Below are positions 1 to 9,022 of a stretch of 64,000 nucleotides of DNA, one piece after another. This DNA comes from Bradyrhizobium nanningense (lineage in GTDB: Bacteria > Pseudomonadota > Alphaproteobacteria > Rhizobiales > Xanthobacteraceae). The notes below the pieces were generated by a model. That model was given only the letters and a program-made list of their open reading frames with translations, did no database searches and was not told the DNA's origin. The translations under genes and the position numbers were made by a program. The DNA lies in assembly GCF_004114535.1 (NCBI RefSeq), contig NZ_LBJC01000033.1, forward strand, positions 535,012 through 599,011, given 5' to 3'. How positions within the stretch are numbered: position 1 is the stretch's first letter; each line of letters begins with the position of its first letter.

Positions 1-599
1 CGGCCGGCGCGCTCCTCGAGTTCGGTCAGCGCATGCGACGACAGCAGCACGGTCGCGCCGCCAGCGGCGAGCCGCGCGATGATGTCGTAGAAGGTCTGTC
101 GGAGCTCCGGATCGAGGCCGGTGGTCGGTTCGTCCAGCAGCAGCACGCGGGGCTGGCCAAGCAGCGCCTGCGCGAGCCCCAGCCGCTGACGCATGCCCTT
201 CGAATAGGTGCTGACCCGGCGGCGGCTCGCGGCGCCCAGCCCGACGGCATCGAGCAGCTCCAGCGCCTTGGCAACCGGCTCTCGCTTCAGCCTGGCGTAG
301 AAGGCCTGCGTCTCGCGGCCGGTGAGGGCAGGGTCGAAGGAGACGTTTTCCGGCAGGTAGCCGAGCTGGCGTCGGCCCGCGAATTCGCCGGCGGCGGGAT
401 TGTCGCCGAGAACCTCGATGACGCCCTTGCTGGGCCGGATCAGCCCCAGCATGAGCTTCATCAGCGTGGTCTTGCCGGCGCCGTTGTGGCCGATCAAGGC
501 CACGAGCTCGCCCTGGCCAAGCGTGAACGAGGCATCGCGCACGGCCTCGACGCGGCCATAGGTCTTGGTGACATCACTGACGCATACCGTGCTGGTCAT
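1..599 (-). CDS. nosF: NosF, ABC transporter ATPase for nitrous oxide reductase maturation (partial, 3' end off window)
   Basis: This is the cytoplasmic ATPase thought to drive NosY/NosD-dependent sulfur or copper delivery to the CuZ site of NosZ. The 199 visible codons show Walker A (GHNGAGKTT, about residues 37-45), the ABC signature YSKGMRQR (132-139), Walker B LLLDEPT (153-159) and the H-loop SSHAL (187-191). The ATG at 599 shares an ATGA overlap with the nosD stop, so the two are translationally coupled. The gene runs off the left edge; nosY, nosL and nosX would be expected beyond it. No inactivating change is seen in the visible part. Confidence 0.93.
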   Translation of the reverse strand, partial: MTSTVCVSDVTKTYGRVEAVRDASFTLGQGELVALIGHNGAGKTTLMKLMLGLIRPSKGVIEVLGDNPAAGEFAGRRQLGYLPENVSFDPALTGRETQAFYARLKREPVAKALELLDAVGLGAASRRRVSTYSKGMRQRLGLAQALLGQPRVLLLDEPTTGLDPELRQTFYDIIARLAAGGATVLLSSHALTELEERAG

Positions 600-1954
600 C
601 GCGTCTCCTTCGGCGCAGGGCTCCGCGGCGGCGACACCAGGGGATGGCTGTCGACCACGCCGCCCGGCAGCAGCGCCGGAAACTGCGCCTGCGCCCAGCG
701 GATCACCTGGACGGCAGGGCTGTTGATCAGGACCTTCGCGGCGGGCGCCGTCCACAGCACGCGGTCGATGAGGTCGTTCGGCCGGTACGCCGTGTCGGCA
801 ATTCCGTCGCCGTTCAGGTCGAATGCCGGATTATCGCTCCAGTAATTGCCGCGCCCGCCGATCGACCAGTCGAGGTGCCGGGTGCCGACATATTTCACCT
901 GGTTGGCATTGCTGACGAAGGCATTGCCCGTGATTTCATTGCCTTCGGAGCCGGCCGTGAAGTGCACGCCGATGGCGCAGCGTTCGAACCAGTTGTTGCG
1001 GAATTTGTTGTGGTTGGTGTTGTAGATGAACACGCATTTCTCCGGGCCGCTCCTGAGAGCACTCTCCCGTTTCGGCTGCGGAAGCATGCCTTTCTCGTCG
1101 TCGGGGCTGTCTTCAGTGTTCTGTGTCGCCGGGGTCAGCGGGCCGCCCATAACGCGGTTTTCCTCGATCTGGGCATAGTTCGCGTAGTTGAAGAGAAAGC
1201 CATAATCTCGATCGTGATCGGACGAGTTGTGGCGGATCACGAGACGGTTTGAATACATGATGGCGTAACCGACATGGTTGCCGATCGAGACGTTGCCGCT
1301 GACTTCGCTGTCGTTGGTGTACATGTAGTGGACCGCGAAGCGAACCTGCTCGAAGCGATTGTCGACGAAGCGGTCCTTGCTGCTCGAGATCGAGAAGATG
1401 CCGTCGCGGCCGTAGCGGAACATGTTGTTGGCGATGGTGACGTCGGGCGCATTCCACAGCGAAACGCCGTTGCCCGCTTCGCTGAGACGTCCCCCGCGCA
1501 GTCCCTCGATCTCGTTGCGGACGACCCGTGAGCCCCTGGCGCCATGCACATAGACGCCGAACAGGTTTCCCACCAGCCGGTTGTCCTCGATCGTCGCGCG
1601 CTCGGCCGTCTTCTGCAGGAAGATCCCGGAATTCATCGCCTGCAGATCGTGGCCGGATGCCCGGATGGTCAAACCGCGGATGGTGACGTCGGGCGCGCTG
1701 ACGGTGATGACGTTGCCGGAGTCGTCGCCGTCGAGCACTGCGACGCGACTCCCGACCAGCTGCAGGGGACGGTCGATCCGGATCGAACCGTGATAGTCCC
1801 CGGGGGCGAGCTCGATAACGTCGCCGGCACGCGCGCCATCCAGCACTGCTTGCAGCGACTGGCCAGGCGCAGCCGTCAACGTCTCCGCACTGGCGAAGCC
1901 GGGCAACCCGGCGGCGACCAGCGCCGCCGGAAACATGCGTAACAATGGACCCAC
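596..1954 (-). CDS. nosD: NosD, periplasmic copper/sulfur-delivery beta-helix protein
   Basis: NosD is the periplasmic partner of the NosFY ABC transporter needed to build the CuZ centre of nitrous oxide reductase. The 452-residue product starts with a Sec signal peptide (hydrophobic stretch ending FASA, about residue 23). The rest is a run of imperfect repeats rich in Asn, Gly and Val (for example RNEIEGLRGGR, NNMFRYGRDG, GNVSIGNHVG), typical of a right-handed beta-helix (NosD/CASH family). It lies 35 nt downstream of nosZ and overlaps nosF by 4 nt, giving the usual nosZDF order. Length and order agree with known nos operons. Confidence 0.95.
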   Translation of the reverse strand: MGPLLRMFPAALVAAGLPGFASAETLTAAPGQSLQAVLDGARAGDVIELAPGDYHGSIRIDRPLQLVGSRVAVLDGDDSGNVITVSAPDVTIRGLTIRASGHDLQAMNSGIFLQKTAERATIEDNRLVGNLFGVYVHGARGSRVVRNEIEGLRGGRLSEAGNGVSLWNAPDVTIANNMFRYGRDGIFSISSSKDRFVDNRFEQVRFAVHYMYTNDSEVSGNVSIGNHVGYAIMYSNRLVIRHNSSDHDRDYGFLFNYANYAQIEENRVMGGPLTPATQNTEDSPDDEKGMLPQPKRESALRSGPEKCVFIYNTNHNKFRNNWFERCAIGVHFTAGSEGNEITGNAFVSNANQVKYVGTRHLDWSIGGRGNYWSDNPAFDLNGDGIADTAYRPNDLIDRVLWTAPAAKVLINSPAVQVIRWAQAQFPALLPGGVVDSHPLVSPPRSPAPKETR

Positions 1955-1989
1955 GAGGTCGCTCCGATCAGACCGACTTCAAACCGACT

Positions 1990-3936
1990 TCAAACCGATT
2001 TGGGCTCGACGAACATCCGGCCCTTCATTTCCATGTGCATGGCGTGGCAGAACCAGGAACAATAGTACCAGTAGACGCCCGCTTTGTCGGCCTTGAAGGT
2101 CACGGACGCGGTGGCCATCGGCGCGACTTCCATCTGGATGCCGTAGTTCACGATACAGAAGCCGTGCGTCAAATCCTCGACGGCGTCGATATTCGTGATG
2201 AAGACGGTGACCTCGTCGCCTTGCTTGACCTGGAACTGTTCGAGGCCGAACGCCGGCGCGGTCGACGTCATGTAGACGCGCACCTTGTTGCCGTCGCGAA
2301 TGACCTTTGAATCCGCCTCCAGATTGATGCCGTCGGCCTTGGCCTGCTTGACCGCATCGGCGAACATCGGATCCGCGCGGTCCCAGATCGAGATCGGGTT
2401 GATCTTGGAGCGGTGGACGATGGTCGCGTCATGCGGCTCGGCGAAGCTCGGGCCGTCATGCACCAGCTTCATCTGATCGCCCGAAATGTCGATCAGCTGA
2501 TCGTTTTCGGGCTTGAGCGGCCCGACGTTCAGGAAGCGGTCCTTCGAGAACTTGTTCAGCGAGATGAGCCATTTTCCATCCGCCTCCTTGGTCTGTCCCA
2601 TCGAGGAATGGTTGTGACCCGGCTGATAATGCACGTCGAGCTTTTGGATGATGGGGTTGACCTTCTCACCCTTGAAGGCCCGCTTGGCGAGGTCGATGTT
2701 CCATTTGCAGATCTGGCTGTCGAGGAACAGGGTCGTGTAGGCGTTGCCCTTGCCGTCATAGGCGGTGTGCAGCGGGCCAAGCCCGAGCTCGGGCTCCGCG
2801 ACGACGACGTCGCGCGGCTTGATCTTGTCGTCGAACAGATCGTCGAATTTGCGGACGTCCATCACGGTCACGGTGGGCGAGAGCTTTCCGGCCGCCACGA
2901 TGTGGATGCCGTCGGGAGCCGTGTTCATGCCGTGCGGGTTGTTCGAGACCGGAACGTAGCGGGTGTAGGCCGATCCCTTGCGGCCGTCGATCACGGGCAC
3001 ACCGTTCATTTCCTTGAAGTCGCCCTTCTTCACGGCCTCTTCGATCCGCTTGATGTTGAAGATGACGACCCAGTCCTGTTCGCTGGCGGTCATCTCCGCC
3101 AGAGTGACGCCTTCCTCACCGTTGTAGCAGGTCGAGAAAGCGTATTTGCCCTGGTAGTCAGCGTCGACGTTATCGAGATTGCCGCTGACGATCACCTGCC
3201 AGGCCACCTTCATCGTGTCGCCGTCGATCGCGCTGAGCATCGAACGGTATTGCTTGGGATCGTCGAGGACCTTGCCGTCGTTGGGCAGGGGAACCCCATC
3301 CTCGCCGTTGGCGAACACATAACCGGTGCGCGGATATTTCTGCACCCGCAAACCGTGGACGGTATGCTGGTTCGGCAGCTCGATGATCTTGTCGCACTTC
3401 ATGACGTCGAGCCGCACCCGCGCCACGCGGGTGTTGGCCTTGTCGTTCATGAAGGCGTAGCGCCCGTCATAGGTGCCATCGGTAAAAGAGATATGCGGGT
3501 GGTGGAGATCGCCGTTCACGAACGTACCGCCGCGGTTCTTGAGGAACTCGCGCGTCGCAGGCTGCAGCCCCTCGGTCAGGACCTTGATGCTTTCGTTGGT
3601 CAGGCCCCAGCCGGTTGCGCTGCAACGGTTGAATACCGGAACACGCATCAATTCACGCATTGACGGCAGGCCGACGATCCGCATCTCACCAGTCTGGCCG
3701 CTCGAGAAGAACACGTAATATTCGTCGAGCTCGCCGGGCGCGACCTCGGTCTTCTGCACGGCCGGCCGTGCGGCCGGCGCCTTCGGTGCAGCATTCTTGG
3801 TCTGCGCGTCCGCCGTCGAGACGAAGCCGCCGTCCTTCATCGCCGCGCCGCCGGCCAGGCCCACGCCCGCCGCGGCCGCCGTCGTTCCCAGCACCGTTCG
3901 TCGGCTGACGCCCTTTGCCTTATCGTTCTCGCTCAT
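1990..3936 (-). CDS. nosZ: NosZ, nitrous oxide reductase (clade I, Tat-exported)
   Basis: NosZ reduces N2O to N2 in the periplasm, the last step of denitrification. The 648-residue protein has a twin-arginine signal (SRRTVLG, residues 11-17), the mark of clade I enzymes. Two of the CuZ histidines lie in DLHHPH (143-148). The CuA cupredoxin motif lies at the C-terminus, with ligand spacing C626, W628, C630, H634 and M637. The gene sits 21 nt downstream of nosR. All key ligands I could check are intact, so the enzyme should be active if NosRDFY(L) are present. The protein is folded before export by Tat. Confidence 0.98.
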   Translation of the reverse strand: MSENDKAKGVSRRTVLGTTAAAAGVGLAGGAAMKDGGFVSTADAQTKNAAPKAPAARPAVQKTEVAPGELDEYYVFFSSGQTGEMRIVGLPSMRELMRVPVFNRCSATGWGLTNESIKVLTEGLQPATREFLKNRGGTFVNGDLHHPHISFTDGTYDGRYAFMNDKANTRVARVRLDVMKCDKIIELPNQHTVHGLRVQKYPRTGYVFANGEDGVPLPNDGKVLDDPKQYRSMLSAIDGDTMKVAWQVIVSGNLDNVDADYQGKYAFSTCYNGEEGVTLAEMTASEQDWVVIFNIKRIEEAVKKGDFKEMNGVPVIDGRKGSAYTRYVPVSNNPHGMNTAPDGIHIVAAGKLSPTVTVMDVRKFDDLFDDKIKPRDVVVAEPELGLGPLHTAYDGKGNAYTTLFLDSQICKWNIDLAKRAFKGEKVNPIIQKLDVHYQPGHNHSSMGQTKEADGKWLISLNKFSKDRFLNVGPLKPENDQLIDISGDQMKLVHDGPSFAEPHDATIVHRSKINPISIWDRADPMFADAVKQAKADGINLEADSKVIRDGNKVRVYMTSTAPAFGLEQFQVKQGDEVTVFITNIDAVEDLTHGFCIVNYGIQMEVAPMATASVTFKADKAGVYWYYCSWFCHAMHMEMKGRMFVEPKSV

Positions 3937-3957
3937 GATTGCCTCCTCGGCTTCGGT

Positions 3958-6249
3958 TCAGTTAGGGGGTGGAGAGATGGTGGGTGAAGCGCCAACAGGT
4001 TTGCCGCCGGCGGTGATGACGGTCGCGGGACCCTTGCCTGAGCGCATCGTGGGCGAGGACATCGCCGCGAACTTCTCGCGCTTGAGCCGCACCTGGATCA
4101 TGTGCGGGCAGCGGTGATCGTCGTAATAGAGTTCCTGGCAGTGCATGCAGTAGATGCACTCATTGACGTTGATGTGCCCCTCGGGATGGATCGACTGCAC
4201 CGGGCATTCCTTGGCGCATCGCTGACAGGGCGAGCCGCATTCCTGCCAGCGCCGCAACCATTCGAAGGTGCGGATGCGGCCGGGGATCGCGAGTGCGGCA
4301 CCGAGCGGGCACAAGTAGCGGCAGAAGAACCGTTCGATGAACAGGCCGATGACGAGCAGGGCGACAGCGTAGGCCACGAAGGGCCAACTCCGCGAAAACT
4401 TCAGGATGATGGCCGTCTTGAACGGTTCGACCTCGGCAAATCGCTCGGCCATATCGACGGAGTAAAGCGACAGGCCGAACAGGCCGAGGAAGATGATGTA
4501 CTTGATCGGCCATAGCCGTTCGTGCAATCCCCACGGCACGGTTATCTGCGGGACCTTCAGCCATTTGGCGGCCGTGTTGGTCAGCTCCTGGAGCGCGCCA
4601 AAAGGACACAGCCAGCCGCAGAACGGGCCGCGGCCCCAGAACAGAAGCCCGCCGGCCGTCGCGGCCCATAGAATGAAGATCAGCGGTGCGGCGAGGAAGA
4701 ACTCCCAGCGGAAGCCCGTCACCAGCGCATTGGTGAAGGTGACGACGTTGACGACGGAGAGCTGCGCGTTGGCGTACCAGCCAAGCCAAACCAGGACGAG
4801 GACGAGATAGCCCCGCCGCACCCAAGTGTACAATACCGGGCGGCGCACGAGCAGGTTCTGGAAGAAGAAGATGCCGGTGAGGGCGGCCAGCATGAATGCG
4901 GTGATGCCGATCGAGACAGTGCTCGACCGCCAGATCCGCATCCAAAGCGGCTCATCTGCCTCCGCGGGCGGTGCGGCCGCAGTCGTTGCCTGCGAAGCCG
5001 GTGGCGCCGCGTTCTCCGGCACTGTCACCGTGCGCTGCTCGCGGCGTATGTAGCTGTCGGGTAGGGCGTAGCCGAGGTCGAAGGTCAGGAATGCCTTGTC
5101 GCGGCCGCCGAGGCTGCGCTGCACCAGCAGCTGCAGCTGCCACGGCTGTGTCGGATCGAGAGTGAACTCGGGAGGGGTGACGAACAGGCCGATTTCTTTG
5201 AACTCGGGCGCGCCGACCGCGTCCAGTGCGCCAAGGCGAGTGTGGTTGCGGTCGCGGAAGCGAGTGCTGTTGCCTTCCTGCAGGATCTCGACGCGATCGA
5301 AGATGCCGCCGCGGACATAGGCCGAGCCCTTGAAGGAGTAGGCTCCGTTGCCGGCGACGACGATCGCCTGCTGCCCCGGCTTCAAACCGTCCTTCAGCCG
5401 TCGATAGCCGTCCTCGCCGAGCAGGCTGCGGCCGATCGTGGGCGCGCTCACGAGCGCGACGTAGAGGTCGATGAAGGTGTCGCCGGCCTCACCTGGCTCG
5501 GGATACTGGCTCGCCGCCGCGCTCCCGGATTTCGCAAAGGCATCGTTGATGTCGCCGATGCTGAGATGAAGCCGGCGTATCGACCCGTCGCCGACGAGAC
5601 CCTCCCAGTCTCGGACTTCGCTGTGTTCGAGATCGAGCGTCTTGATGACGGGGGGCAGGGCTGCGGAAACCGCCGCGCCGTCGCCGCCACCAACGCGACC
5701 GCCTCGGATGATCTTGGACGCCGCGCGAACGATACTGTCGCCCATCACCAGCACGGTGACGGTTGCGCCGCTCACGATGTCGACCTGCGGCGGCCGCTCG
5801 GCACCGCTTGCGACCGGCTTCATGTCCTTGCCGATCAGCGAGTTCACGGCAGCCACGATGCGGGCTTCCGGAATGCCGACCAGCACGATCGGCTCCTTGT
5901 GATCGACCAGCTTGATGCCGGTGATGACACCCTTCGGGTCGATCCCAGCCAACAGGTGGATCGGTTTGCCCGAGTAGCCGACAGAATTCGCGAAATCGGA
6001 GTTGAGGAAGACGAACCCCTGCAGCTGGTCGCCGCGGTACACTGGCGCGATCGGCGGATCGCCTTGCGGGGGGCCGAAGCGATCCGCTCCCGGGAAAAAG
6101 TCCGCGGGGGTGATCTTCGGCAGGTATGTCGGCAAGTCACCGGCGGCGCACGCGGGTGAAATATATGTCAGACAGATTAGCAGCAAGCCGGCGAGCGCTA
6201 ACGTTGCACGCCTCGCGAAGGCGATATCGTTATCGGGTCGCTTCGACAT
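3958..6249 (-). CDS. nosR: NosR, membrane flavo-iron-sulfur protein for N2O reduction
   Basis: NosR is a membrane protein needed for nosZ expression and electron supply to NosZ. In 763 residues it has a signal segment, a periplasmic FMN-binding domain with the covalent flavin motif SGATV (about 160-164), several membrane spans from about residue 450, two CxxxCP motifs (CGWLCP and CRYLCP) and a C-terminal cytoplasmic ferredoxin-like part with two Cys clusters (CQRCAKECP and CIYCMHC, about 675-705). It is the first gene of the operon. The 180 nt upstream contain no TTG-N8-CAA (FNR/FixK/NnrR) site that I could find, which is odd for a nos promoter. Confidence 0.96.
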   Translation of the reverse strand: MSKRPDNDIAFARRATLALAGLLLICLTYISPACAAGDLPTYLPKITPADFFPGADRFGPPQGDPPIAPVYRGDQLQGFVFLNSDFANSVGYSGKPIHLLAGIDPKGVITGIKLVDHKEPIVLVGIPEARIVAAVNSLIGKDMKPVASGAERPPQVDIVSGATVTVLVMGDSIVRAASKIIRGGRVGGGDGAAVSAALPPVIKTLDLEHSEVRDWEGLVGDGSIRRLHLSIGDINDAFAKSGSAAASQYPEPGEAGDTFIDLYVALVSAPTIGRSLLGEDGYRRLKDGLKPGQQAIVVAGNGAYSFKGSAYVRGGIFDRVEILQEGNSTRFRDRNHTRLGALDAVGAPEFKEIGLFVTPPEFTLDPTQPWQLQLLVQRSLGGRDKAFLTFDLGYALPDSYIRREQRTVTVPENAAPPASQATTAAAPPAEADEPLWMRIWRSSTVSIGITAFMLAALTGIFFFQNLLVRRPVLYTWVRRGYLVLVLVWLGWYANAQLSVVNVVTFTNALVTGFRWEFFLAAPLIFILWAATAGGLLFWGRGPFCGWLCPFGALQELTNTAAKWLKVPQITVPWGLHERLWPIKYIIFLGLFGLSLYSVDMAERFAEVEPFKTAIILKFSRSWPFVAYAVALLVIGLFIERFFCRYLCPLGAALAIPGRIRTFEWLRRWQECGSPCQRCAKECPVQSIHPEGHINVNECIYCMHCQELYYDDHRCPHMIQVRLKREKFAAMSSPTMRSGKGPATVITAGGKPVGASPTISPPPN

Positions 6250-6387
6250 GTCGATTCAAATGCCATCTGCGCGATCCAACCGGATCGCGTGTGTCTTGTG
6301 ATTCTTCTTCGATGATTTGTCGCCGCTGACGTGCCACACTCGTCGCACACGTCGACATCTGTCAAGCTGGACCAAAATATTTGTTCC

Positions 6388-6402
6388 CTCGCGGAACCAG
6401 AT
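6388..6402. promoter_or_regulatory. Inverted repeat between nosR and the divergent ferritin-like gene
   Basis: GTTCC-N5-GGAAC is a 5+5 bp dyad in the shared 180-nt upstream region of nosR (minus) and the gene at 6430 (plus). It is the only clear dyad I see there. It could be an operator or chance; no known regulator is assigned. Confidence 0.2.
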
Positions 6403-6429
6403 CATACGTTTGCACCGGGAACCCTCGCC

Positions 6430-7308
6430 ATGCCGCTCTTGCGCACTTCATTGCTCATTGCTGAGCCCGCCGGTGTACTGGAGTCACTCGACGAGCTCTT
6501 TGCGCTAGCTCATGCAATGGAGCAGGAAGCGGCCAAAAAATACGATTCTCTTGCTGAAGAGATGCGCGGGCAGGGCAAGGATGATCTGGCGGAGGTGTTC
6601 ACGCGGCTCGCCGCCGCCGAGCGCGAGCACGTGGACAGTGTGACGCAATGGTCGCAATCGCGCCGCGGCAAGGCCCCGGATCCCGCCATGGTGCGCTGGG
6701 AGGCGCCGGAAGCACTCGCTCCGGAAGCTGCGGCCGAGGTGAAGACGTCACGATTGATGACGCCGTACCGCGCGCTCGCGATGGCGGTCCGCAACGAGGA
6801 GCGCGCCTTCGCCTTCTGGTCCTATCTGGCAGCCTACTCGCATGATCCCGAGGTCAAGAAGGCGTCCGAGGCGATGGCCAAGGAGGAACTCGGCCACGTC
6901 GCCACGCTGCGGAAGGAGAGGCGGCGCGCTTATCATCATGAGCACGACCGGAGCCGCGCCGAGGCATCGACTTCGCCGCGGCCGCCGCAAATCGATGCGC
7001 AGAGCCTGGAGCGTCGCCTGATTGCGCAACTCGGTGACATGGAACAACGCCTGAGCGGGCCGGCGGCGGTCCGGATCCGGGACATTCGCCAACAGGCGAT
7101 CGAGATAGCCGATGCTGCCGCTGGCGTCGGGAGCTTTCCGGCGTCCATGGAACGCAAAGGCCCACTCGAGATTGCCGAAGCGCTCGTCGACGGCTACCTC
7201 GATGTCGCCGAGCAGTCGAGCGACGCCGCCGATCTCGAACGCCTGCAGCAGCTCGCCGAGCGGGCGATCTCAAGACTGGCCTGGCTGCGATCACTCGCGA
7301 TGGATTAG
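6430..7308 (+). CDS. Ferritin-like diiron (rubrerythrin-type) protein
   Basis: The protein has a four-helix ferritin-like domain. Helix 1 carries EQEAAKKY, helix 2 EREHV (ExxH), helix 3 NEERAFAFW and helix 4 KEELGHV (ExxH), which is the full E / ExxH / E / ExxH diiron ligand set. There is no rubredoxin-type Cys4 site. The C-terminal 130 residues are charged and helical and not recognised. The ATG at 6430 gives 292 residues; an in-frame start at 6331 would add 33 residues with no domain logic. It is divergent from nosR. A role in iron or peroxide handling near denitrification is inference. Confidence 0.75.
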   Translation: MPLLRTSLLIAEPAGVLESLDELFALAHAMEQEAAKKYDSLAEEMRGQGKDDLAEVFTRLAAAEREHVDSVTQWSQSRRGKAPDPAMVRWEAPEALAPEAAAEVKTSRLMTPYRALAMAVRNEERAFAFWSYLAAYSHDPEVKKASEAMAKEELGHVATLRKERRRAYHHEHDRSRAEASTSPRPPQIDAQSLERRLIAQLGDMEQRLSGPAAVRIRDIRQQAIEIADAAAGVGSFPASMERKGPLEIAEALVDGYLDVAEQSSDAADLERLQQLAERAISRLAWLRSLAMD

Positions 7309-7346
7309 AGGCAGCCCGCCGCTCACAGCGGGTTCAGCTGCGCCGT

Positions 7347-8543
7347 TTAGGCGGCGGCGTTCCGGCCCAAATTCCACCCGCGTCCACCTTCGCCGAAGAT
7401 CTGGTAGCCGCTATCCGTCACGGCAACCGTATCCTCGAGCTTGATGAAGCCGCGCTTTGGATGCTTCATCGTGGTCTCGATTGAAATCACCATGCCGGCT
7501 TCGAGAGGGCGGCGGGCGTCGCCGTCGTCATAGGGAACCGGACCCGTTGCGGTCAGGCGAGGGGCCTCGTGGCTGACGAGGCCCATGCCGTGGGCGAGGA
7601 AATCCGTGCAGTCGCGTTGGGTGATCTGCGCAAGCTGGCGCTCGGCCGCAACATAGATGTCGCCGCCCATCGCGCCCGGCCTGACCGCAGCAAAGGCGGC
7701 TCGCTGGACCGCCTCGATCTCGGCCAAATAGTCCTTCAACTCGGCATCCGGCTCGCCCAGGACCGCCATGCGCGCGACGTCGCCGATATAGCCGCGATAA
7801 TTGCCACCGGAATCCAGCGACAACACCTCACCTTGCTCCCAGCGCTGCGATGACGGCGCCCGATTATGGCTGCTGCCGCAGGCAAGCAGGCAATACTCGA
7901 AGGTCAGGCCGCGGTTGGCTTCCGCAAGGCGCAACGCATCCGACAATTGCTGTTTGGTCGTACCCCGACCGTGACCACGGATCACTGCCAACATGGATGC
8001 AATGACGACCTCGGACGCCGTCTTCAACTTCGCCAATTCCTCCGCCGATTTGACTGCTCGCAGCCGCTCCAGCACCACCACCGCGTCCTTGAGCTCGGCG
8101 CCGGGCAGGGCGTCGGCCAGCACCTTTCCTGCATCCATCGGCATGAACGGCATCTCGACCCCGACCCGCTTCGAGGGCACGCCCGCCTGACGGATCAGCT
8201 CTGCGGCGCGCTGGACGGCGTCCATCGAGCCATTCGATTCGGTCCGGACCAACGGCACCCAAGGCGGCGCGACGGTGCGCTGGTGGGTTTCCAGCCGGTG
8301 CCCGACATAGATCGACTTCTCCGGAGCGCCCTTGGCATAGACCAGCACCGGCAGATAGCGGCTGACACCCAAGGCATCCATGTAGTCGAAGAAGATCGCC
8401 CGTTCGGCCCCCAGCAAGTATTGCACGTTGTGCTTGGAAGTCGCGATCAGGACGTCGAGGCCAGCCGTCTCCATGAGACGGTCGAGCTTGGCGGTATCGA
8501 ACGGAATGGCGCGCGAGGCGGCACGAGCAACAGTTTCCTGCAT
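7347..8543 (-). CDS. M24 family metallopeptidase (Xaa-Pro aminopeptidase / creatinase-like)
   Basis: This is a pita-bread fold enzyme of 398 residues. An N-terminal creatinase-like domain (to about residue 165) precedes the catalytic domain. Dinuclear metal ligands are visible as D244 (LSLDSGG), D255 (GYIGD), H318 (AHGMG), E356 (SIETT) and E370 (KLEDT), so it should be an active hydrolase. The ATG at 8543 is chosen because GGAGG lies 6 nt upstream; an in-frame GTG at 8561 lies upstream of that site. It is convergent with the ferritin-like gene and has no obvious operon partner. The substrate (Xaa-Pro peptide, or a creatine-like or ectoine-derived amide) cannot be told from sequence. Confidence 0.88.
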   Translation of the reverse strand: MQETVARAASRAIPFDTAKLDRLMETAGLDVLIATSKHNVQYLLGAERAIFFDYMDALGVSRYLPVLVYAKGAPEKSIYVGHRLETHQRTVAPPWVPLVRTESNGSMDAVQRAAELIRQAGVPSKRVGVEMPFMPMDAGKVLADALPGAELKDAVVVLERLRAVKSAEELAKLKTASEVVIASMLAVIRGHGRGTTKQQLSDALRLAEANRGLTFEYCLLACGSSHNRAPSSQRWEQGEVLSLDSGGNYRGYIGDVARMAVLGEPDAELKDYLAEIEAVQRAAFAAVRPGAMGGDIYVAAERQLAQITQRDCTDFLAHGMGLVSHEAPRLTATGPVPYDDGDARRPLEAGMVISIETTMKHPKRGFIKLEDTVAVTDSGYQIFGEGGRGWNLGRNAAA

Positions 8544-8657
8544 GACGGACCTCCGGGTCACCGCTGATTTGATCTTACCTGGACTCCTGTCCGCGACTCC
8601 GAGTTAACCGCCGGATGGTCGGTTAGCTCCAGATGTGGGCTGGAAGGAGGGTTCCTA

Positions 8658-8705
8658 ATGGCTCAAGCGGCCGGCCGGCCGATCCACCTCACGCCTAATC
8701 CGTAA
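8658..8705 (+). CDS. Possible 15-residue leader peptide
   Basis: ATG at 8658 is preceded by AAGGAGG with about 8 nt spacing, one of the best Shine-Dalgarno matches in the window. The frame runs 15 codons (MAQAAGRPIHLTPNP) to TAA. It lies about 320 nt before the TRAP operon. It could be a leader peptide, a decayed gene start or chance; there is no other support. Confidence 0.25.
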   Translation: MAQAAGRPIHLTPNP

Positions 8706-8716
8706 TTCGCATAAGG

Positions 8717-8732
8717 TATATTATGGAATATA
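8717..8732. promoter_or_regulatory. AT-rich inverted repeat, candidate operator
   Basis: TATATT-ATGG-AATATA is a perfect 6+6 dyad with a 4-nt spacer in the AT-rich part of the divergent intergenic region. The short spacing resembles operators of dimeric HTH regulators, but no regulator gene is adjacent. Confidence 0.3.
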
Positions 8733-9022
8733 TTTATCTACAATCAGATCAATTATTTAGGGAGAATTTCTGTCACAGCACCTTCGCTTAGGCCCGGTTG
8801 TCGGTTTGCGCCTCGACCGTCGGCCTGGCTCCTTACGGCTACTGCGCATGGGGTTGTTTTTCAGATTTTGAATCGGCTCGATGTCTCCGAAAGCCGATAT
8901 TGCCGGGACCTTGTCCGGCTGCAATAAGCGAGGCCTCGCGAGATCGCAGATGACCTTCAGGCCTTCCGTCCGTATAGGTTTGCGTCTCAGAACAACAACA
9001 AACCTTCCGAGGAAGCAGACCC

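Larger units (their letters stand above)
8544..9022. other. Intergenic region, about 480 nt, between divergent M24 peptidase and TRAP genes
   Basis: No conserved gene is seen. It holds an AT-rich centre (about 8700-8760) with a dyad, and a 15-codon ORF with a strong ribosome binding site (listed separately). It must contain the promoters for both flanking genes. Confidence 0.6.

Noticed and set aside
2413..3663. 416-codon plus-strand frame opposite nosZ
   Set aside because: It is a shadow of nosZ; the composition is Val/Asp/His-rich with no recognisable motif.
6250..6429. Search for an FNR/FixK/NnrR box (TTG-N8-CAA) before nosR
   Set aside because: I checked all TTG and CAA trinucleotides in the region and found no pair with the right spacing.
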